Assembly: GCA_942491735.1 (NCBI GenBank) | Contig: CALOCN010000001.1 | Span: forward strand, 558,001-622,000 | DNA from: CALOCN01 sp942491735 | GTDB taxonomy: Bacteria > Eisenbacteria > RBG-16-71-46 > JABDJR01 | DNA length: 64,000 nucleotides | Reading direction: 5' to 3' | In this document: piece after piece, positions 60,291 through 64,000 of the stretch | Numbering within the stretch: position 1 is the first letter of the stretch | Layout of the letters: every line of letters begins with the position of its first letter | The notes under the pieces: generated by a model | What the model was told of the DNA's origin: nothing | Database searches by the model: none | The model's input: the letters and a program-made list of their open reading frames with translations, nothing else | Translations under genes and position numbers: made by a program

Positions 60291-61508
60291 TCATGATACC
60301 CACGCGGCTGTGCAGGGTGGAGGCCGGGGTCGCTGAGAGCGTCTGGCGCGATGTGGTTCAAGGCGTGCGACGACGGTCAATGTCCCTTGCTTGCAGGCAG
60401 GGCAGGCTAGCGGATCGACCCCTGTGATGCGCTGGAGGAGCACAGCGGGGGCATCCGCGACGGAAGGCGATTCCGTCGGAGCGTTGAGGAGGCTGCGACA
60501 CCGAGTCAGCTTCGCCTTCTTGCAACGATTGGCCAGGAAGCCGAAGTGGCGGATGCGCATGAACCCGGACGGGAGAACGTGCATCAGAAAGCGTTGGATG
60601 AACTCCTGCGCAGGCAGGGTCATTGCTTTCCTGCGGTCACCGTCTCGTCGGTCTCGGTACCGGAACGCGACGCCCTGTCGGCTCATCCCCAGGAGGCGAT
60701 GGTTGGAGATCGCGATGCGATGCGTGTAGCGTCCCAGGTAATCGAGGGTTCGCTCGGGGCCGTCAAAGGGTGGCCTGCAATAGACAACCCACTCCTTCTT
60801 CCTCAAACTGGCGACCAGCTGACGGATGTCACCCACGGAGGCTGGCTTGGGATCTGCGTGGCGGAGCGCGTGGATGAACTTTCCCCGGAACAGCCGCGAC
60901 AGGGCACGGACCGGAAAGAGAAAGGAGTTCCGGGCGGGGACCCAGTGCGTCTGGTCGAACGCGAGAACGCCTGCCGGAATGAGGCAGTGGAGGTGCACGT
61001 GATAGCCGAGCTTCTGGTCCCACGTGTGCAGGATGGCGGTGAATCCGAGTTGACCACCGAGTCCGTGTCTTGGGTCAGCGGCGAACTCCTGAAGCACTGC
61101 TGAGACAGTCCGAAAGAGCAGGCCGTAGACCAGCCGTTGGTTGCGGAGTGCGAACGGGTTGATCTCGTGGGGTAGGGTGAAGACGGCGTGGAAGTAGGGG
61201 ACGGGCAACAGCTCAGCACGTCGCCGCTCCAGCCAATCCACCTTGGCCACGACTTGGCACTTCGGACAGTGGCGATTACGGCAGGAGTTGTAGGCGGGCC
61301 GCTCGAAGTTGCACTGATCGCATCGTTCAAGATGCCCGCCGAGGCGTGCCGTTCGGCAATCCTGAATGGCCTGCATGGCCTGCAGCTGAGGTCCGGAGAG
61401 CGGATGATCACGCCGATACGCGTCACCGGCTGCTCTGAAGACATCTGCAATCTCGAACCGGGGACGCCTCGAAGCCTTTCCTGCCGCCGGGCCTGTGGCC
61501 TGCGGCAT
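60291..61508 (-). CDS. IS91-family transposase (Y1 HUH type)
   Basis: 405 residues from ATG 61508. N-terminal zinc-binding domain: 'CDQCNFERPAYNSCRNRHCPKCQ' type spacing with Cys63, Cys66, Cys76, Cys81 and Cys84. HUH motif 'YHVHLHC' (His172-Leu-His174) and the catalytic tyrosine region 'YLGRYTHRIAISNHR'. Carries out rolling-circle-like transposition. The frame is intact over normal family length; the last ~25 residues are Pro/Arg-rich. Confidence 0.92.
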   Translation of the reverse strand: MPQATGPAAGKASRRPRFEIADVFRAAGDAYRRDHPLSGPQLQAMQAIQDCRTARLGGHLERCDQCNFERPAYNSCRNRHCPKCQVVAKVDWLERRRAELLPVPYFHAVFTLPHEINPFALRNQRLVYGLLFRTVSAVLQEFAADPRHGLGGQLGFTAILHTWDQKLGYHVHLHCLIPAGVLAFDQTHWVPARNSFLFPVRALSRLFRGKFIHALRHADPKPASVGDIRQLVASLRKKEWVVYCRPPFDGPERTLDYLGRYTHRIAISNHRLLGMSRQGVAFRYRDRRDGDRRKAMTLPAQEFIQRFLMHVLPSGFMRIRHFGFLANRCKKAKLTRCRSLLNAPTESPSVADAPAVLLQRITGVDPLACPACKQGTLTVVARLEPHRARRSQRPRPPPCTAAWVS

Positions 61509-61515
61509 CGCCGTC

Positions 61516-62370
61516 CTACCGGGTTGCGGCTTCCTGGGGCATCGCCAGGAGATCCGCGGGACTTCGGGTTCCCTGGAGGCTCTTGCTGGTGACGTAGAGA
61601 TACCGCATGGTAGTGACGATCGATTGATGTCCCATCAGGAGCTGGATGGTCCGCAGGTCCACGCCGGCTTCGAGAAGATGCGTGGCGAAGCAGTGCCTGA
61701 GGACGTGAATGCCCCCTTGGTGGGAGAGCCCGGACCTTTCCACGGCCTTCCGGTAAACGTGCTGCGGTGTGCGAACGGTCAGGGGAGCATCATGGTGACC
61801 AGGGAAGAGCCACTTCCGGGGCCGACGTATCTTCCAGTAGCGGCGAAGCTCGTGCAGCACGCGCTCGGACAGCAGGGTGTAACGATCCTTGCGTCCCTTG
61901 CCCTGTTGTACGCGGATCATCATCCGATCGCTGTGGATGTCGGCGATTCTTAGCCGAACGACTTCACCGACGCGCAACCCTCCACCGTAGGTGGTCATGA
62001 GCAGAACGCGGTGCTTGAGGTTCTTCACAGAGGTCAGAACCCGCGCCACCTCGTGGGTGCTGAGGATGTCCGGAAGCGTGGAGGAGCGACGCAGTGACGG
62101 CAGATGAAACTCGCTGGGGGTGAGGCCAAGAGTCACCAGGTAGAAGAATCGCAGCCCCGTGACGACGCCATGGATACTTCCCGGGCGAAGCTGACAATCG
62201 AAGAGGAGATGGCCGACGTAGTCTTCAACGTCCTGCTGGCTCAGGCGGTCCGGGGGCTTGCCATGGAAGGCAGCGAGCCCCGCAACGGCACGCAAGTAGC
62301 CATACTGGGTTCGAGGGGACAGGTTCCGTGTACGCATGTCGCGAGTCATGCGCTCTCGCAGCGCGGTCAT
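61516..62370 (-). CDS. Tyrosine recombinase/integrase of the IS91-type element
   Basis: 284 residues with GGAGGTG upstream of ATG 62370. SAM-like N-terminal core-binding domain ('LSPRTQYGYLRAVAGLAAFH'), catalytic domain with Arg133 ('GGGLRVGE'), Lys near 158-161, 'HVLRH' (His222, Arg225), His248 ('MGHQS') and nucleophile Tyr257 ('TTMRYLYV'). Intact. Travels with the downstream transposase; its exact role in that element is not established. Confidence 0.92.
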   Translation of the reverse strand: MTALRERMTRDMRTRNLSPRTQYGYLRAVAGLAAFHGKPPDRLSQQDVEDYVGHLLFDCQLRPGSIHGVVTGLRFFYLVTLGLTPSEFHLPSLRRSSTLPDILSTHEVARVLTSVKNLKHRVLLMTTYGGGLRVGEVVRLRIADIHSDRMMIRVQQGKGRKDRYTLLSERVLHELRRYWKIRRPRKWLFPGHHDAPLTVRTPQHVYRKAVERSGLSHQGGIHVLRHCFATHLLEAGVDLRTIQLLMGHQSIVTTMRYLYVTSKSLQGTRSPADLLAMPQEAATR

Positions 62371-62883
62371 GATGCACCTCCGTGGGCTTGGGATACCGAG
62401 GACGCCGGGTGCGTCCTACGGAGGTAAGATAGCCAGCCATCGAAGGTGGTGACGGCGTCCAAGTCGCTGCCGTACTAAACATTAGACCACCGCGAAGCGG
62501 TTTAGTTCTTCCACCCGGTCACGCCTGGATCGCGGCACCTCACAAAGGGCATAGAACGGGCTCTGAGGAGGCTTGGCTGCCGTTGGGCCGAAAGCGGTTG
62601 CGCGCCTTGCCCTGCGGGTGTAGAAAGGAAGAACATCTCTTGGGGCCAGAAGGAACAAAGTCACGCAATCCACTTGGCACCGCCGATCAATCATCCTCAG
62701 CGGACCATCCCCAGGTCCGGCACCCGAAGGGGTTGAGGCAGTTCCTCTGCTCGCCTTTGCATCGATTGTGCATTCCCCCCGAACGGCACTTCTCGTGAAG
62801 CCGCGTTGTACTTCTACGATGAGATTCATACGCGTAAGAGGGGTCGGGAGGCCAGGCACCACATCCAGGAGGAGTCCCGAGCG
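62371..62883. other. Intergenic region, 513 bp
   Basis: Contains the recombinase ribosome site and promoter at its left, the palindromic element end (62474-62506), and the leader of the glycosidase gene with AGGAGGAG at 62867-62874. A 136-codon open frame on the minus strand (62482-62892) has no start signal or recognisable protein and is not called. Confidence 0.5.
62474..62506. repeat. Nested palindrome, candidate IS91-type end
   Basis: ACTAAAC (62474-62480) is inverted as GTTTAGT (62500-62506), enclosing CCGC-GAA-GCGG (62490-62500). The two stems share bases, so they are alternative folds. Sub-terminal hairpins are typical of IS91-family ends. Confidence 0.55.
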
Positions 62884-64000
62884 ATGAAGCACGCACCGTC
62901 ACAGCCCCAAATGAGATCGCGCTATCCGCTTCTTGCGCTCCTATGTGTGCCCCTGCTGCTTCTCGCACTGGGCTCGGCTGAAGGACAGGCCCCCGACACC
63001 TTGGTGATTGATTTCGGTGGGCCAACTCGGGCCTTTGAACGCCCCATTGCCAGCGGGATTCACGGAGGACTGCGTGATTCCCTGGAACCGCGATCTCTCT
63101 TCTATGACATTCGCCCCTCGATGGTCCGCGGGGCGTTTAGCAGACATCATTGGGGCGGGCATGACTTGTCGTGGGGAGCCACGGACTCCGCCGAAGCGGT
63201 TGCTGCCTTCCAGATGTGGCCGAGTTCTGATGTATCGGAGTTCAGTTGCGGTTGCCCCCATTACGGTTCAGCCGACACTTCCACCAACTACTGCGATACC
63301 GACCCCTTGAGCCAATGTTGGGGGGATCACATCCGCTCTCTGAATACAGATGTCGACGCGGTGTTGGGCCGCTGCGCCTGTCCAGACTCGTTGGAGGGTC
63401 TTCCGGTGCACTGGGGAGTGTGGAACGAGCCAGACCTGGAGATGTTCTGGGACGGTGGTCCGGCAGCGTTCCTCGATCTGTGGCACACGACGTACGACAG
63501 TCTAAAATTCCACGACTCAACCAATGTTGTCACGGGACCACACAATGCCTACGGCCCCTTTGGGAGAGATGATGGTTCTGATCCATTCGACTTCACTATG
63601 CGCCAGTTCTTGGAGTTTGCCGACGACAATGCTTGCCTGCCTGACGTGCTCGTTTGGCACTCGACTAGCAATAGGCCCCAAAAGGAGGATCCGGATAGCC
63701 TCTTTGCGGTAATGGACATTGAGGCGCAAGTAGACGAACTCCGCGAGGCCTTGGAAGGTTGGGATGTGGATCAGACGTGGGCGGACACGGTTATGATGGC
63801 TGTGCCAGAGGCCATGGGCAACTACTCCACAACCGAAGACAGGGTGGGATACCTTGATCCGGGACTGCAAGTGAGGATGTTCGCGACAGCAGAGAGGGCG
63901 GCAGACAAGAAGCTCATGTACGCAGGTCGCGCCTACTACAATCAAGTGGCAGGCGATTATAGTACTGGGCACCCCAACACGGATTATGACAACGGTCGCT
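62884..64000 (+). CDS. Secreted GH39-like glycoside hydrolase (3' end outside window)
   Basis: The frame is open from ATG 62884 to the end of the window (372 codons, no stop), with AGGAGGAG 9 nt upstream. Signal peptide: hydrophobic 'YPLLALLCVPLLLLALGSAEGQ'. TIM-barrel clan GH-A signature 'VHWGVWNEPDLEMFWDG' with acid Glu182, followed by 'FLDLWHTTYDSLK', typical of GH39 beta-xylosidase/iduronidase-like enzymes. A cysteine-rich stretch (Cys122-Cys166) precedes it and is unusual for GH39. The nucleophile Glu is expected further on. Substrate (xyloside or uronide) not determinable. Confidence 0.7.
   Translation, partial: MKHAPSQPQMRSRYPLLALLCVPLLLLALGSAEGQAPDTLVIDFGGPTRAFERPIASGIHGGLRDSLEPRSLFYDIRPSMVRGAFSRHHWGGHDLSWGATDSAEAVAAFQMWPSSDVSEFSCGCPHYGSADTSTNYCDTDPLSQCWGDHIRSLNTDVDAVLGRCACPDSLEGLPVHWGVWNEPDLEMFWDGGPAAFLDLWHTTYDSLKFHDSTNVVTGPHNAYGPFGRDDGSDPFDFTMRQFLEFADDNACLPDVLVWHSTSNRPQKEDPDSLFAVMDIEAQVDELREALEGWDVDQTWADTVMMAVPEAMGNYSTTEDRVGYLDPGLQVRMFATAERAADKKLMYAGRAYYNQVAGDYSTGHPNTDYDNGR

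Larger units (their letters stand above)
59938..62513 (-). mobile_element. IS91-like element with associated tyrosine recombinase (ends approximate)
   Basis: Transposase and recombinase genes are adjacent on the minus strand, 7 nt apart, the usual layout in this IS91 subgroup. The high-coordinate end is suggested by the nested palindrome at 62474-62506 followed by GTTC-like sequence. The low-coordinate end is suggested by the TGAC/GTCA hairpin just after a GGTTC at about 59932. Neither end has been verified, and IS91 elements leave no target duplication. Confidence 0.5.

Noticed and set aside
62482..62892. 136-codon minus-strand frame between the recombinase and the glycosidase
   Set aside because: No ribosome site, overlaps the candidate IS end and the glycosidase leader; composition not protein-like.
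1..64000. CRISPR array, tRNA or rRNA genes
   Set aside because: No regularly spaced short repeats, cloverleaf-like sequence or rRNA-conserved stretches were seen. The repeats at 43316/44391 and 13608-13925 are two-copy or coding repeats.

Overview
This 64-kb window is GC-rich bacterial DNA. Five predicted exported proteins share a C-terminal FlgD/Por-type sorting region (a PNPF-like strand, 'DxxGR', then a 'WDGxDxxG...GVYFxR' hairpin). Together with giant FG-GAP proteins, Ser/Thr kinases that carry TPRs, and ECF sigma factors paired with kinases, this suggests an FCB-type lineage (Eisenbacteria, Latescibacteria or Gemmatimonadota-like). The phylum is inferred from gene content; no rRNA or tRNA gene was seen.

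Layout. 1-3234: a 5'-truncated TPR-CHAT protein and a small secreted protein of unknown function. 3231-15101: one 11.9-kb gene for a 3956-residue secreted protein (FG-GAP plus ASPIC/UnbV blocks, PD40 propeller, metzincin protease, IPT/Big domains, more propellers, sorting tail), closed by a strong terminator. 15223-18711: TPR kinase, DUF6588-like protein, small exported protein. 18704-22600 (minus): LytS/LytTR-type two-component pair and an M1 aminopeptidase.

Centrepiece, 22730-33258. A divergently transcribed, unrecognised protein faces an AT-rich promoter region and an eleven-gene, tightly overlapping plus-strand operon that looks like a complete ubiquitin-like conjugation system. Module 1 is a RING-type zinc protein, E1, E2, an unknown protein, a Ub-like protein ending HLG, a JAB/JAMM peptidase and an AAA ATPase with Mpa/ARC-like tandem OB regions. 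Module 2 is a second small beta-grasp-like protein, a PRTRC-B-like (Prok-E2_D-type) protein, a second JAMM peptidase and a second E1. A plausible reading is tagging (E1-E2-RING), tag removal (JAMM) and unfolding or remodelling (AAA), with a second pathway alongside. Target and trigger are unknown.

33255-57635: mostly export and regulation genes. These are a BsuPI/carboxypeptidase-regulatory surface protein, a histidine phosphatase, a YbdG-like MscS channel, two ECF sigma-TPR kinase pairs, a beta-helix protein, a Reg_prop lipoprotein, a PLC-like phosphodiesterase, an ATP-grasp/metallopeptidase pair, a GH13 lipoprotein, MsrB, an SDR, a C25-like protein that appears to lack its catalytic His, and two lipoproteins (one cupredoxin). 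57692-64000 is mobile territory: a decayed integrase, a beta-helix protein, an IS91-type transposase with a tyrosine recombinase, unusual inverted repeats, and a GH39-like glycosidase running off the window edge.
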